Assembly (NCBI GenBank): GCA_002424815.1
Contig: DILB01000019.1
Location: forward strand, 12,591-28,519
From: Caryophanales bacterium UBA5603
Lineage (GTDB): Bacteria > Bacillota_I > Bacilli_A > Izemoplasmatales > Hujiaoplasmataceae
Length of the DNA: 15,929 nt
Direction of reading: 5' to 3'
In this document: one piece after another, positions 1-8,168 of the stretch
How the letters are laid out: each line of letters begins with the position of its first letter
How positions within the stretch are numbered: position 1 is the first letter of the stretch
Position numbers and translations under genes: made by a program
Notes under the pieces: model-generated
Seen by the model: only the letters and a program-made list of their open reading frames with translations
Database searches by the model: none
What the model was told of the DNA's origin: nothing

Positions 1-821
1 AGATACGCAAACACCTTTTTTGAATCACTTTCAATGCCATAAGTTTTACATAGCTTATGAAATAATTCACTTAATTTATCATCCTCTGGACTAGGTACGA
101 TATACCGTTCTTGATATTTTATTTGGTATTTCTCTTTCAATCCCGGAAAGAACTCATTGAGTTTTTGATAGTAGTATTCGCGATCGCCTTCTCTTAACGT
201 TACCCCTGCACCAAAGTAAATAATCCCCCATACTTTTGCTTCAACGCAATATTCGATGATTCCTTTGATATTTGCTTCCGTATCGTTGATGAAAGGTAAA
301 ATCGGCGTGAACCATACGACGGTTGGAATCAATTCATCGCGACATTTTTTTAATACTTCAAACCGTTCTTTTGTCGAGGCTACATGAGGTTCAAGGATTT
401 TACATAGATCTTCATCATAGGTTGTGAGTGTCACTTGTACGACGACTTTGGCCTTTTGATGAATCCTTTTTAAAAGATTTAAATCTCTCAAAATTAGATT
501 TGATTTAGTTAAAATACTCACACCAAAACCATGCTTCTCAATAATTTCTAAACATCTTTGCGTTAGCTTCAATTCCTTTTCGACGTGCATATAAGGATCA
601 CACATCGAGCCGGTTCCAATCATGCATCGATGTCTTTTTTTTATCAGTGCTTTTTCTAACAAATCCGGTGCATTGATCTTAACTTCAATATCTTCAAAGT
701 CATGATCCATTTGATAACAAGTACTTCTTGAATCACAGTAGATACATCCATGTGAACATCCTCGGTAGATGTTCATCCCATTTCCGGCGGATAGAATGGC
801 TTTATATTCTTTATAATGCAT
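1..821 (-). CDS. SplB-like radical SAM protein (C-terminal end cut by window edge)
   Basis: The frame reads open from an ATG at 821 to the left edge, giving 273 codons with no stop. Residues 20-30 (RGCSHGCIYCD) hold Cys22, Cys26 and Cys29, the C-x3-C-x2-C triad that binds the SAM-reducing 4Fe-4S cluster. Further in are a TG-x-M-x-DPY-x4-E segment, a TKS-x6-RD segment and FTPILPFIND. These are typical of the spore photoproduct lyase-related family (COG1533), whose members mostly have no proven substrate; DNA photoproduct repair should not be assumed. The start is set by GGAGGTGAT five bases upstream; the ATG six bases earlier is in another frame and stops after five codons. It has its own promoter and is separated from the upstream LRR gene by a terminator. 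The known family is about 280-330 residues, so little is missing. Confidence 0.85.
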   Translation of the reverse strand, partial: MHYKEYKAILSAGNGMNIYRGCSHGCIYCDSRSTCYQMDHDFEDIEVKINAPDLLEKALIKKRHRCMIGTGSMCDPYMHVEKELKLTQRCLEIIEKHGFGVSILTKSNLILRDLNLLKRIHQKAKVVVQVTLTTYDEDLCKILEPHVASTKERFEVLKKCRDELIPTVVWFTPILPFINDTEANIKGIIEYCVEAKVWGIIYFGAGVTLREGDREYYYQKLNEFFPGLKEKYQIKYQERYIVPSPEDDKLSELFHKLCKTYGIESDSKKVFAY

Positions 822-852
822 ATGCCATCACCTCCAGAAAGTTTCTTCATTC

Positions 853-881
853 ATTGTAACTGAATGATGAGCACAATTCAA
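853..881 (-). promoter_or_regulatory. Sigma-A promoter of the radical SAM gene
   Basis: On the minus strand TTGAAT (876-881) and TACAAT (853-858) are separated by exactly 17 bases and lie about 30 bases upstream of the ATG at 821. This is one mismatch from TATAAT and two from TTGACA. It lies downstream of the terminator of the LRR gene, which supports independent transcription. Confidence 0.65.
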
Positions 882-903
882 CCATCATCATTACTTTTTA
901 GAT

Positions 904-934
904 AAAAAAATTAAGGCGAAACAGCTCGCCTTAA
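904..934 (-). terminator. Rho-independent terminator of the large LRR lipoprotein gene
   Basis: A perfect 9-bp stem, TTAAGGCGA (911-919) with TCGCCTTAA (926-934) and a six-base loop, is followed on the minus strand by seven T (904-910). It begins 13 bases past the stop codon of the 948-5813 gene. Confidence 0.9.
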
Positions 935-947
935 TCATTTTATTGAA

Positions 948-3900
948 TTAGTGTAAATCTCCTATGGCGAGTGTTCCTGAAGAATCTGTATAAAATTCAT
1001 CTAAACTCACTTTGATATAATAGGTTCCTTCCGTTACGATCAGATATCGAATTTGAAAATTCCCTTCATTATTCGAATTATCATCGGAGGCAAGTAAGTT
1101 GAATTCACTATCATATAACATCCCAATCGCATGAATGCCTGAGGAATAAATGATAAATTCAGAGGGATAATTGACGGTAAATTTAAAATATAAACTCTGA
1201 TCTTCTTCTAAGCTAATTTCAATCGGTGCCCATATACCGATTTCAATGGCCAATTCAAACGTACTACCAGGAGTAATCGGTGTTTCTGACCATTTTGCAT
1301 ATAGAACTGGTGCGGCATCAAAACTGTAATATGGGAATCTTACTGGTTCTCCTTCAAATAGAGCATTGTTATACCATCCAGCAAAATACATGCCTTCAAG
1401 GGTCGTTAAAGGGGCTTCAAGCACTAAGAAGTATTCAATGGATGATACAGTTGAACCAAGATTCGTTTCAAATTGATACGTTTTAATCGTAGGAATAACG
1501 CCAATATAGTAATCATTATCACTGACGTTCCAATCATTAGACCAACTGGATGGAATCGCATTTGACTCAATAAATAAGATTAAATTCGGTGTTTCATAGA
1601 AAGCATAGTTTTGGACCGTTGTCACGGATTGCGGAATCCATATGCCTCTTAAATTGTCACAATAGGCAAAGGCTTCTTCACCTATCGATTGGATCGTCGA
1701 TGGTAAAATCAAATATAACAATGATTTTGATCTTGCAAAGGCGCCATTATTAATGCGGGTTAATGAACTTGGGAAAAACACAGTTTCTAAGAATTGACTG
1801 TCTTGGAAAGTGGTTATACCCGTATATTCTATGCCATCAATGATGGTATAGGTTTTTTGCGGATTGCCTGCAGGATATAAAAAGACGATTTTAACGCTGT
1901 GAATATACAATACGCCCTCCACCGAATAATAGGTTACATTGAGTGGATCTACATGATATGCTTCAATGAGAATCGATTTTCTAAAAGCTTTACTATCGAT
2001 GTAATTGATATAGCGTCCAAATGTAAATGAAGTCAAAGCGGTATTGCCAAAAGCTTCTTCGCTGATGGTTAATAAATCATCCGGTAATTCGACATGGCTT
2101 AACTTCGATGCATTGTAGAAGGTGGCATACAAAATTTGTTTTAAATTACTACCGATGATCACACTTTCAAGGGCAGAACAATCTCTGAAAGCTGAGCTTC
2201 CAATTTCGTCCACGGAAGGAATAACAATGTTAACGAGTTTACTTGCCCCTAAAAAGGCTCCCATACCTATGAGATCTATATGATCTGGGAATGTGATAGA
2301 GACAAGAATATCGTTAAATCTGAAAGCGCCAATTCCGATGACCTTGACGCTATTAGGAATGACGTAAGAAGTATTGATTAACCCTGCTGGATAATATACT
2401 AATTCCGTCAAATCTTTATTAAACAATACCCCTTCAAAAGCTTGGAAATATTTGTTATTTGAACTCACTGTCAAATGACTAAACAGAGCATTCTTATCAA
2501 AGATTTCATTGCCAATATGGTATAAATTCGCCCCAATATGAAAATCCGTCAAACTAAACATGTAAGCAAAAGCACTATTTCCGATTCGTAACATTGAATC
2601 TGGTAAGGTTATTGAAGTGATGGAAGTGCAATAATAAAACGCCATATTACCAATGCTGGTAAAACCTTCCGGAATAACAACGGATACGAGATTGTTTTTG
2701 AAATTAAAGGCATTATTGGCAATCTCATTCACCGGATATCCCATATAACTATTGGGTAATACTATTGATGTATCACTCCCAAAATACTGTGTAATCTTAT
2801 ACGTTCCATCGTTCTTCGCAACGAATTCATAATCGCCCATATTATCAATCGGTTCGTTACTCCATTTTGCATAAAGCGTTAATTTTAACGGATCATTGCT
2901 GTAATAAGGGAAGATAACACGATATCCTGTATAATCAGAATTGTTATACCAACCTGCAAAATATAATGCTCCATTCGAAGGAATCGGTTCGTCGGTCACA
3001 TAATAATCAACGATGGAGTCAATAGGGGTTCCACCCATGCTATTAAAGACATAGGTTTCAATCTGGAGAGTATAATTGACGAAGTAGAGATTGCCATCGA
3101 TGTTCCACTCAGGATCGAGGTTTTCAGGCATCTCGGTACCCAAGAAGAATAAAAGCGCCCCAAATGTATCATCAAAAGCTAAAGGTCCAACATCAGTGAT
3201 GGAATCGGCGATAAAAATCTTTTCAAGATTCATACAGTAGACAAAAGCATGATAATGGATTATTTTGTATCCCTCAGGAATCGTAATAGTAATTAATCCA
3301 TGTTCCCCATAAAAAGCCGCATGGCCAATTTCAGTCACAGGAATACCAAGATAGGTTGTTGGAAGCACTAAATCGGTATCGTTCCCAAAATAATTGCTAA
3401 TCGTATAAGTTCCTGACTCATTTAAATAATAATTAAAATCAAATTGTGTTCCCACAGGTTCAACTGTGAATTTAAAATCGCCCAAGTAATCAGCGTTAGT
3501 AATCGAAATTGCGAAGTAATAAATGTCTCCTTCGGCCCACATCATATCATTGACGATGTTGGTACTTCCACTCGCCATGCCAATGTTTTCTAAATCGCTG
3601 TTATATAGTAACATGAATAAGTCTTTTCCACCCATGGTGTAATAGAGGTAATGACCATCCTCTGGCACAACAAATTTGAAATAGACTTTCTGAACGGTTG
3701 AAGTAACGTTAGCCGTAACTTTCTCATTTAATTCGAGAGGATACGCGGTCGAAAATTCTTTGCCATCATAGACAGGTGTATCACTCCATGCGGCATAAAG
3801 CGTGGCATTATTCTCTGTATAATACGGGAAGTTAAGACTTTCTCCCGTCAAACTAGGATTATCAAACCAACCGATGAGATACCAGCCTTCTTTTTCTACA

Positions 3901-5813
3901 AACGGTTTCTCTGGGACCAGATAATAGGACAATGAAGCGACAACGGAACCGCCATTGCTTTCAAAAGTATACGTTTTTAAGGTTGGAACGGTTCCAAAGA
4001 TCGCATTGACATGATCGCCAAACCATTGATCAGCCCAGTTGGTCGGTTTCTCTGTGGCTTCAATGAAGACCGTCACATTGGCGGTTGAACCAACAACGAA
4101 CATGCCCATATCGGTAACATTGATAGGTAAAATAACAACGTTGACATAAGGATTATATGCCAGTCCAAAGGCTGCTATAGCGAATACGGAAGATGGAATT
4201 TCAATCATTGTCAAATATTGATTGAAAGTAATGGCCGCATCTTTAATCACGGTAACTGTATTCAAAATTGATAAGGTTGTTCCTTCTTTAGCGCTGGGAT
4301 AAACCCACAGTTCATTGAATGTCTTATTGTATAAAACACCTTCATGACTCGCAAAGATTGCATTATTTGGATCAACAGTGATCGATACTAAAGCTGTACA
4401 ACCATAAAAAGCATTCATACCGATGATTTGAACACTTTGAGGAATCGTGATGGTTGAAAGAGACGTTGCACCAGCGAAAGCTGCATTACCTATTTTTATT
4501 AAACTGCTCGGAAGAACAACATTATTAAGACTAATATTCTCAAAAAACGCCGCTTCTTCGATGTATTGTAAATTATTTGGCAATTGAATTGAAACTAAGT
4601 TTTTACATCCGAAAAAGGCCTGTCTATCAATTGTAATGGTTCCATCTTTAATAATGATGGTTTCAAGTCCAGTCGCATAGGCAAACATCATAACACTGAC
4701 TCTTGTAAGTGAACTCGGCAATGTGACTGACACTAAACTACTATTATTCGCGAAGGCTTGATTTCCGATGGAAGTAACACCTTCATCAAAGGTTAATTCT
4801 TCTAATGTGAAACAATAATTGAAGGCATCACGTCCAATCGATAAAACGTTTGCGGGGATGTGTATCGAAGTTAAGGAAATACAATAAGTAAAAGCATAAT
4901 CGCCAATGGATGTCACATTCGCTGGGATAACAAAGGTTGTCAGAGCAGTGTTCATCTCAAAAGCACCATTCCCAATCGTAATCAAAGAACGAGGCAGAAT
5001 ATACTCTGTAACACTCATATTTTTTGAAAAGCCTTTGTCTGCAATCTTGGTGACTAAAACGCCTTGGTAATAATTAGGAATGCGGATGATGGATGAAGAA
5101 GCGGTGCCTTTAGAAACTTGATAAGTTTGATTGTTTGTCAATTCAAAATACAAACCCTCCGTTGCCCAGTCTGCCACAAAGGTTAAATCAGTTGCTAGCA
5201 TATGCGTCAGTGTAAAGGGAACATCAATATTAGGAACCCATCCGGCAAACACAAAATTGTCACTGACGGGATTATCTGGAAAGATTATTAACGAGCCAAG
5301 ATCGACCATGCTAGAAGATATAACCGTTCCATCTTCTAATTCAAAGGATAATCGATAGGTTTCCAGCGTCCATTTAGCATAAATGGTGATATTTGAGGAG
5401 GGAATTTGGGTGAATTGATAAGGAATCGTCAGATTAAAATCACTGAACCATCCCGCAAAAACATGTCCTTCTTTCGTGGGGGGCTCAGGCGCCGTAATCG
5501 CTGCACCAGGGAGACCGGAAATCGGGTCAACCGCCGATCCATCATTCACATTAAAAGTTATTGTGACCGTATTAGGTAAAGTCGTCGTGGTTGTGGTAGT
5601 TGTGGATTCGGTGGTCACAGTTGTTACGGTTGTTTGTGTTGATGCCGTCGTCAATGTTGTTGTGGTTGTTGAAGTTGACGAGGTCGGTTGTGATGTTGTC
5701 ACAGTGCTCGTGGTTGTAGAACTACTGATGGGAAGCGTTGTTCCACCAAAATCACATGCGGCAATAATCCCAACTAAAGCTATCAAACAAAGAATCAAAT
5801 AAAGTCGTTTCAT
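948..5813 (-). CDS. Giant BspA-type LRR / InlB-repeat lipoprotein with PPC-like domains
   Basis: This is a 1621-residue surface lipoprotein. Residues 1-19 form a signal peptide ending IIAA before lipobox Cys20. Residues 28-80 are a Ser/Thr-rich linker. Two InlB B-repeats follow (about 82-148 and 152-216; AGWFSDF and AGWVPNI cores). LRR block 1 spans about 218-608, with BspA-type repeats of the form LxxIxIPxxVxxIGxxAF. An InlB repeat (613-676) and a PPC-like beta domain (684-786) follow. LRR block 2 (790-916) and an InlB repeat (918-984) come next, then LRR block 3 (994-1440), an InlB repeat (1443-1508) and a second PPC-like domain (1515-1618). BspA-type LRR proteins are often adhesins and PPC domains occur at the ends of secreted proteases; its ligand is unknown. 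No sortase signal is seen, so the lipid is the likely anchor. AAGGAGG lies 8 bases before the ATG. The gene sits behind a long leader with a terminator-like hairpin. Confidence 0.88.
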   Translation of the reverse strand: MKRLYLILCLIALVGIIAACDFGGTTLPISSSTTTSTVTTSQPTSSTSTTTTTLTTASTQTTVTTVTTESTTTTTTTTLPNTVTITFNVNDGSAVDPISGLPGAAITAPEPPTKEGHVFAGWFSDFNLTIPYQFTQIPSSNITIYAKWTLETYRLSFELEDGTVISSSMVDLGSLIIFPDNPVSDNFVFAGWVPNIDVPFTLTHMLATDLTFVADWATEGLYFELTNNQTYQVSKGTASSSIIRIPNYYQGVLVTKIADKGFSKNMSVTEYILPRSLITIGNGAFEMNTALTTFVIPANVTSIGDYAFTYCISLTSIHIPANVLSIGRDAFNYCFTLEELTFDEGVTSIGNQAFANNSSLVSVTLPSSLTRVSVMMFAYATGLETIIIKDGTITIDRQAFFGCKNLVSIQLPNNLQYIEEAAFFENISLNNVVLPSSLIKIGNAAFAGATSLSTITIPQSVQIIGMNAFYGCTALVSITVDPNNAIFASHEGVLYNKTFNELWVYPSAKEGTTLSILNTVTVIKDAAITFNQYLTMIEIPSSVFAIAAFGLAYNPYVNVVILPINVTDMGMFVVGSTANVTVFIEATEKPTNWADQWFGDHVNAIFGTVPTLKTYTFESNGGSVVASLSYYLVPEKPFVEKEGWYLIGWFDNPSLTGESLNFPYYTENNATLYAAWSDTPVYDGKEFSTAYPLELNEKVTANVTSTVQKVYFKFVVPEDGHYLYYTMGGKDLFMLLYNSDLENIGMASGSTNIVNDMMWAEGDIYYFAISITNADYLGDFKFTVEPVGTQFDFNYYLNESGTYTISNYFGNDTDLVLPTTYLGIPVTEIGHAAFYGEHGLITITIPEGYKIIHYHAFVYCMNLEKIFIADSITDVGPLAFDDTFGALLFFLGTEMPENLDPEWNIDGNLYFVNYTLQIETYVFNSMGGTPIDSIVDYYVTDEPIPSNGALYFAGWYNNSDYTGYRVIFPYYSNDPLKLTLYAKWSNEPIDNMGDYEFVAKNDGTYKITQYFGSDTSIVLPNSYMGYPVNEIANNAFNFKNNLVSVVIPEGFTSIGNMAFYYCTSITSITLPDSMLRIGNSAFAYMFSLTDFHIGANLYHIGNEIFDKNALFSHLTVSSNNKYFQAFEGVLFNKDLTELVYYPAGLINTSYVIPNSVKVIGIGAFRFNDILVSITFPDHIDLIGMGAFLGASKLVNIVIPSVDEIGSSAFRDCSALESVIIGSNLKQILYATFYNASKLSHVELPDDLLTISEEAFGNTALTSFTFGRYINYIDSKAFRKSILIEAYHVDPLNVTYYSVEGVLYIHSVKIVFLYPAGNPQKTYTIIDGIEYTGITTFQDSQFLETVFFPSSLTRINNGAFARSKSLLYLILPSTIQSIGEEAFAYCDNLRGIWIPQSVTTVQNYAFYETPNLILFIESNAIPSSWSNDWNVSDNDYYIGVIPTIKTYQFETNLGSTVSSIEYFLVLEAPLTTLEGMYFAGWYNNALFEGEPVRFPYYSFDAAPVLYAKWSETPITPGSTFELAIEIGIWAPIEISLEEDQSLYFKFTVNYPSEFIIYSSGIHAIGMLYDSEFNLLASDDNSNNEGNFQIRYLIVTEGTYYIKVSLDEFYTDSSGTLAIGDLH
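5577..5723 (-). repeat. Low-complexity Thr/Ser/Val-rich linker coding repeat
   Basis: Residues 31-79 of the LRR lipoprotein are almost entirely Thr, Ser and Val, encoded by imperfect ACA/ACC/ACG/ACT triplet runs. The plus strand reads as repeated gttgtggttgt. It separates the lipid anchor from the folded repeats and probably acts as a flexible stalk. Such triplet tracts are prone to length change by slippage. Confidence 0.8.
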
Positions 5814-5843
5814 AGTCGTATCCTCCTTAATTTTTTTATCAAT

Positions 5844-5895
5844 AAAAAAACCGATTACGAGGGTGCAAAAAAATGATCATCGGCACTCCGTAATC
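5844..5895 (-). terminator. Terminator-like hairpin in the leader of the LRR lipoprotein gene (candidate attenuator)
   Basis: On the minus strand GATTACG (5889-5895) pairs with CGTAATC (5853-5859). The stem extends inward, with a bulge, through GTGC/GCAC, leaving a loop of about 17 bases. The right arm is followed by GG and seven T (5844-5850). It lies 30 bases upstream of the start codon and about 150 bases downstream of the promoter, so termination here would abort the transcript before the gene. Competing pairing is possible: GAGGGGG at 5987-5993 is complementary to CCCTC of the right arm. The regulatory role is inference. Confidence 0.6.
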
Positions 5896-5978
5896 TGTTT
5901 GTACTGAACAATATATGAATCAAAAAATCCGAAATAAAAATTAAAACCAATCGTTAGCAGTAAATTTCCTCGCAGCAA
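5877..5978 (-). CDS. Possible 33-residue leader peptide ORF
   Basis: A TTG at 5978, eight bases after GAGGGGG on the minus strand, opens a 33-codon frame ending in TGA at 5877. The product would be hydrophobic at first (LLLTIGFNFYFGFF) with a polar end (QYKQITECR). Its last codons lie on the left arm of the leader hairpin and its stop lies in the loop, so a ribosome finishing this ORF would disrupt that hairpin. This geometry is as expected for translation-coupled attenuation, but there is no ATG and no homologue I recognise. It may be a chance frame. Confidence 0.25.
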   Translation of the reverse strand: MLRGNLLLTIGFNFYFGFFDSYIVQYKQITECR

Positions 5979-6047
5979 GAATAATACCCCCTCAAAAAAA
6001 ATGGTAGTAAAAGTTCTCCTGTTGTTGGATTAATTATATTATTTATC

Positions 6048-6076
6048 ATTTTATCACTATTAAATTTATTATTCAA
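6048..6076 (-). promoter_or_regulatory. Sigma-A promoter of the LRR lipoprotein gene
   Basis: On the minus strand TTGAAT (6071-6076) and TAAAAT (6048-6053) are 17 bases apart. A start site near 6041 would give a leader of about 228 bases before the ATG at 5813. A second -10-like ATTATA/TATAAT at 6033-6038 lacks a good partner. Confidence 0.55.
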
Positions 6077-6159
6077 GATGACTCGCTGATTAATTTATCG
6101 TTCTTGATAATCCATAAATTTTTATTCTATATTAAACGATTTAATCAATGATTTATTGT

Positions 6160-6188
6160 TTGACAATCCTCATGATATCATATATATT
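6160..6188 (+). promoter_or_regulatory. Sigma-A promoter of the 12-helix membrane protein gene, with palindrome in spacer
   Basis: A consensus TTGACA (6160-6165) and TATATT (6183-6188) are separated by 17 bases, 45 bases upstream of the ATG at 6234. A perfect 10-base palindrome, ATGATATCAT (6172-6181), lies inside the spacer, where a bound repressor would block polymerase. The operator role is inference. Confidence 0.7.
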
Positions 6189-6233
6189 AAACTTGAACAT
6201 TTTTCTATTCAATGATGAAGGAGTAAAATTATC

Positions 6234-7604
6234 ATGGATCGAGCCCTTGAACACAAATATCAAAAAATCATGAAATATTTATTTATTCTGTGGATCATCT
6301 TACCGCTACTTAACATGGCTTTTCAGACATTTTTTTATCATCAAGATTGGCTTTTTAGTTACTATAAACTCGAAATGATTCTTTTATTCGGCGGTCTCAT
6401 CGGCCTGCTTTTAATTCTTTTTTTAGGGCATCGTCCAAAGATATCCTTATCAATTGAGACTTTTTATTTACACTCTATTTTAAAAGCTGTTTTGTTGACC
6501 ATTCCCATGATTGGTTTTATCATTTATCAATTTGAATTTCTCTCGATAAGTAATTTAATACAAGATATGAAGTATCCCATTCCTTTTTTCATTCAATGGA
6601 CGCTGATTTTATCAACGATGCTTCTTTATCTGTCAGCGCGTCATGAAAAGATTTATTTATTTCACAAATATATTGCTTTACCCAAACGCGAATATCTTAA
6701 AAAAATTCTAAAATCGACTGTCTTTATTATTCTGAGTTCTTTAATCGGTTGCTTAATCATCACGATGCTAATGTTTCTTCAAAACAGTGAAAGTGAACTC
6801 ACCTTGATATATGCAGGTATCTTCTTATTTTTCTTCTTGATAGCTATGCTATATTTTATCTTATCGATGATGGAAAAATTCCATTATGACGAATTAAACC
6901 ATCACCAAGCAGGAAAAACCTTTTTACTTTCTAAAAACACGGCAATGCTTGTGATTATGATTTCATTCTCGATGTATATCATTTCTATGCTCAGTTCTTA
7001 TAGTTCACATTTATATATTATTGGCGGACCTGTTCAAAATATGCCACGGTTTTTCCTTGATGGTATCTTAGCTCGAGTCGTCAGAGGCGAATTTCTTCGG
7101 TGGTGCATCACGCTTTTAGCTTATGGCATTGCATATCGTTCCTTAATGCGGGCCTTTCAAAATCATCAAAGTATAAAAATATATGCTGTTTTTTATTCAA
7201 TCAATCTGCTGATGCATTTATTTTCCTTGGTTGTGGCTTGGGTCATGCGAACTTATCATCCTTTGATGGGTAATGATTGGTTTGTTAATATGGCACGTTG
7301 GACCTCATACTTTAATTTGTTTTCTTTATTTTACAATTTAATTATATTAGTCATTTTCGCCGTGTTTTTATTAAGAAAAAACTATTCATTTGGACTTTTA
7401 TTAATCATCCAAGTGATTATTTCTTTTATACGTTACGTATCAATGGTCTTTTTACCACTTTATCGCTACTCCGCTTTACAATTTCAAATTACCATCGTTG
7501 CCGGATTGATCACTTTCGTTCTAACCGTTTGGTTTTATCTAAAAGCCGCGAATACTATCGTGATTCAACCCTTATCTTTCGATACTTCTTCTCTTGAAAC
7601 TTGA
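6234..7604 (+). CDS. Unrecognised polytopic membrane protein, about 12 helices
   Basis: The 456-residue product is almost wholly hydrophobic. Likely helices lie near residues 14-34, 47-65, 83-100, 117-134, 161-182, 190-212, 235-256, 288-304, 317-338, 358-380, 385-404 and 415-437. Basic patches between helices (HKYIALPKREYLKK at 144-157 and RVVRGEFLR at 281-289) suggest cytoplasmic loops. I do not recognise a transporter signature, nucleotide-binding motif or catalytic motif, and cannot name a family. The start follows AAGGAG by ten bases, behind a strong promoter. It is transcribed alone and ends at a bidirectional terminator. A transporter or a sensor's membrane part are both possible. Confidence 0.8.
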   Translation: MDRALEHKYQKIMKYLFILWIILPLLNMAFQTFFYHQDWLFSYYKLEMILLFGGLIGLLLILFLGHRPKISLSIETFYLHSILKAVLLTIPMIGFIIYQFEFLSISNLIQDMKYPIPFFIQWTLILSTMLLYLSARHEKIYLFHKYIALPKREYLKKILKSTVFIILSSLIGCLIITMLMFLQNSESELTLIYAGIFLFFFLIAMLYFILSMMEKFHYDELNHHQAGKTFLLSKNTAMLVIMISFSMYIISMLSSYSSHLYIIGGPVQNMPRFFLDGILARVVRGEFLRWCITLLAYGIAYRSLMRAFQNHQSIKIYAVFYSINLLMHLFSLVVAWVMRTYHPLMGNDWFVNMARWTSYFNLFSLFYNLIILVIFAVFLLRKNYSFGLLLIIQVIISFIRYVSMVFLPLYRYSALQFQITIVAGLITFVLTVWFYLKAANTIVIQPLSFDTSSLET

Positions 7605-7617
7605 TTCATTTATCCAT

Positions 7618-7648
7618 AAAAAAAAGCAACCACGAAGTTGCTTTTTTT
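7618..7648. terminator. Bidirectional terminator between convergent genes
   Basis: GCAAC (7626-7630) pairs with GTTGC (7637-7641) around a six-base loop. The stem is extended by eight A on the left and seven T on the right, so it has a U-tract in both directions. It serves the plus-strand membrane protein gene and the minus-strand protease operon. The stop codon of the minus gene is formed by the end of the T tract (7647-7649). Confidence 0.9.
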
Positions 7649-8168
7649 ATTGAACATTGACATAACGAATGAGTTTTAAGACATTACCAGAACTATCACT
7701 TATAAGATACTCAATGATATATTCGCCAACTTGATTGCTATTGACGGTGCCATTGACCAACACTTCAGGTGTTTCTAGTGAATTATCCGTCGCAGTGACG
7801 CCGCTATCAACCCAAATATCTCCTAACTTAATCGTATCAATGCCAGCCTTTAAGACGGCTATCGGAGATGTTTGATCCACCACAATGACTTTCCGGGTGA
7901 TTTGTTTGATGATACCACGATAATCGACTTGATATATTATTTCATACGTTCCCAGTTTTTCCGTATCAACGTTGTTTGACAAAACCGTATTTTTAACGTT
8001 AAATCCGAAAGCTTTACTCAAAGCGCCTGGATCTTGATAGCTGCTATAAATTTCTACTGTATCAATGCCGGGATATAAAACGATACTGACATCACTTTCT
8101 TCCACAGAGGTGCATGCGACTAAAAAGATGATGAGCAACATCACAAAAAACAAAGCAATTTTACGCAA
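7647..8168 (-). CDS. Lipoprotein with two Ig-like (DUF5011-type) domains
   Basis: With a TTG start at 8168 this is a 173-residue lipoprotein: MRK, a hydrophobic core, then FLVAC with lipobox Cys19. Two Ig-like repeats follow. Each opens with G(I)DT plus a strand, has a Y-x-D-P/S-G motif, and ends in an N/D-x-x-x-x-G-x-Y-x-I-x-Y segment, the pattern of DUF5011-type bacterial Ig folds. AAGGAGG (8178-8184) touches the ATG at 8177, which is too close, but is nine bases from TTG 8168, so TTG is preferred. An ATG at 8207 is also in frame but gives a charged extension before the signal peptide. The gene overlaps the end of the protease gene, implying translational coupling. Its repeats resemble the last two repeats of that protease, so the two may interact or share a ligand; that is inference. 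Confidence 0.8.
   Translation of the reverse strand: MRKIALFFVMLLIIFLVACTSVEESDVSIVLYPGIDTVEIYSSYQDPGALSKAFGFNVKNTVLSNNVDTEKLGTYEIIYQVDYRGIIKQITRKVIVVDQTSPIAVLKAGIDTIKLGDIWVDSGVTATDNSLETPEVLVNGTVNSNQVGEYIIEYLISDSSGNVLKLIRYVNVQ

Larger units (their letters stand above)
5814..6233. other. 420-base divergent intergenic region
   Basis: This gap lies between the minus-strand LRR lipoprotein gene and the plus-strand 12-helix membrane protein gene. From left to right it holds the LRR gene's ribosome site (AAGGAGG, 5822-5828), a terminator-like hairpin (5844-5895), a possible upstream ORF (5877-5978), the minus promoter (6048-6076) and the plus promoter (6160-6188). The bases 6077-6159 are very AT-rich and show nothing further that I recognise. 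No tRNA or known riboswitch class was recognised. Confidence 0.7.

Noticed and set aside
5476..5802. Plus-strand 108-codon open frame rich in Val
   Set aside because: It is the antisense reading of the Thr/Ser-rich linker and signal peptide of the LRR lipoprotein; low complexity explains the absence of stops.
5853..5895. Leader hairpin as a known riboswitch (purine, preQ1, c-di-GMP)
   Set aside because: None of the conserved core sequences of these classes is visible; only a simple hairpin with a T tract can be supported.
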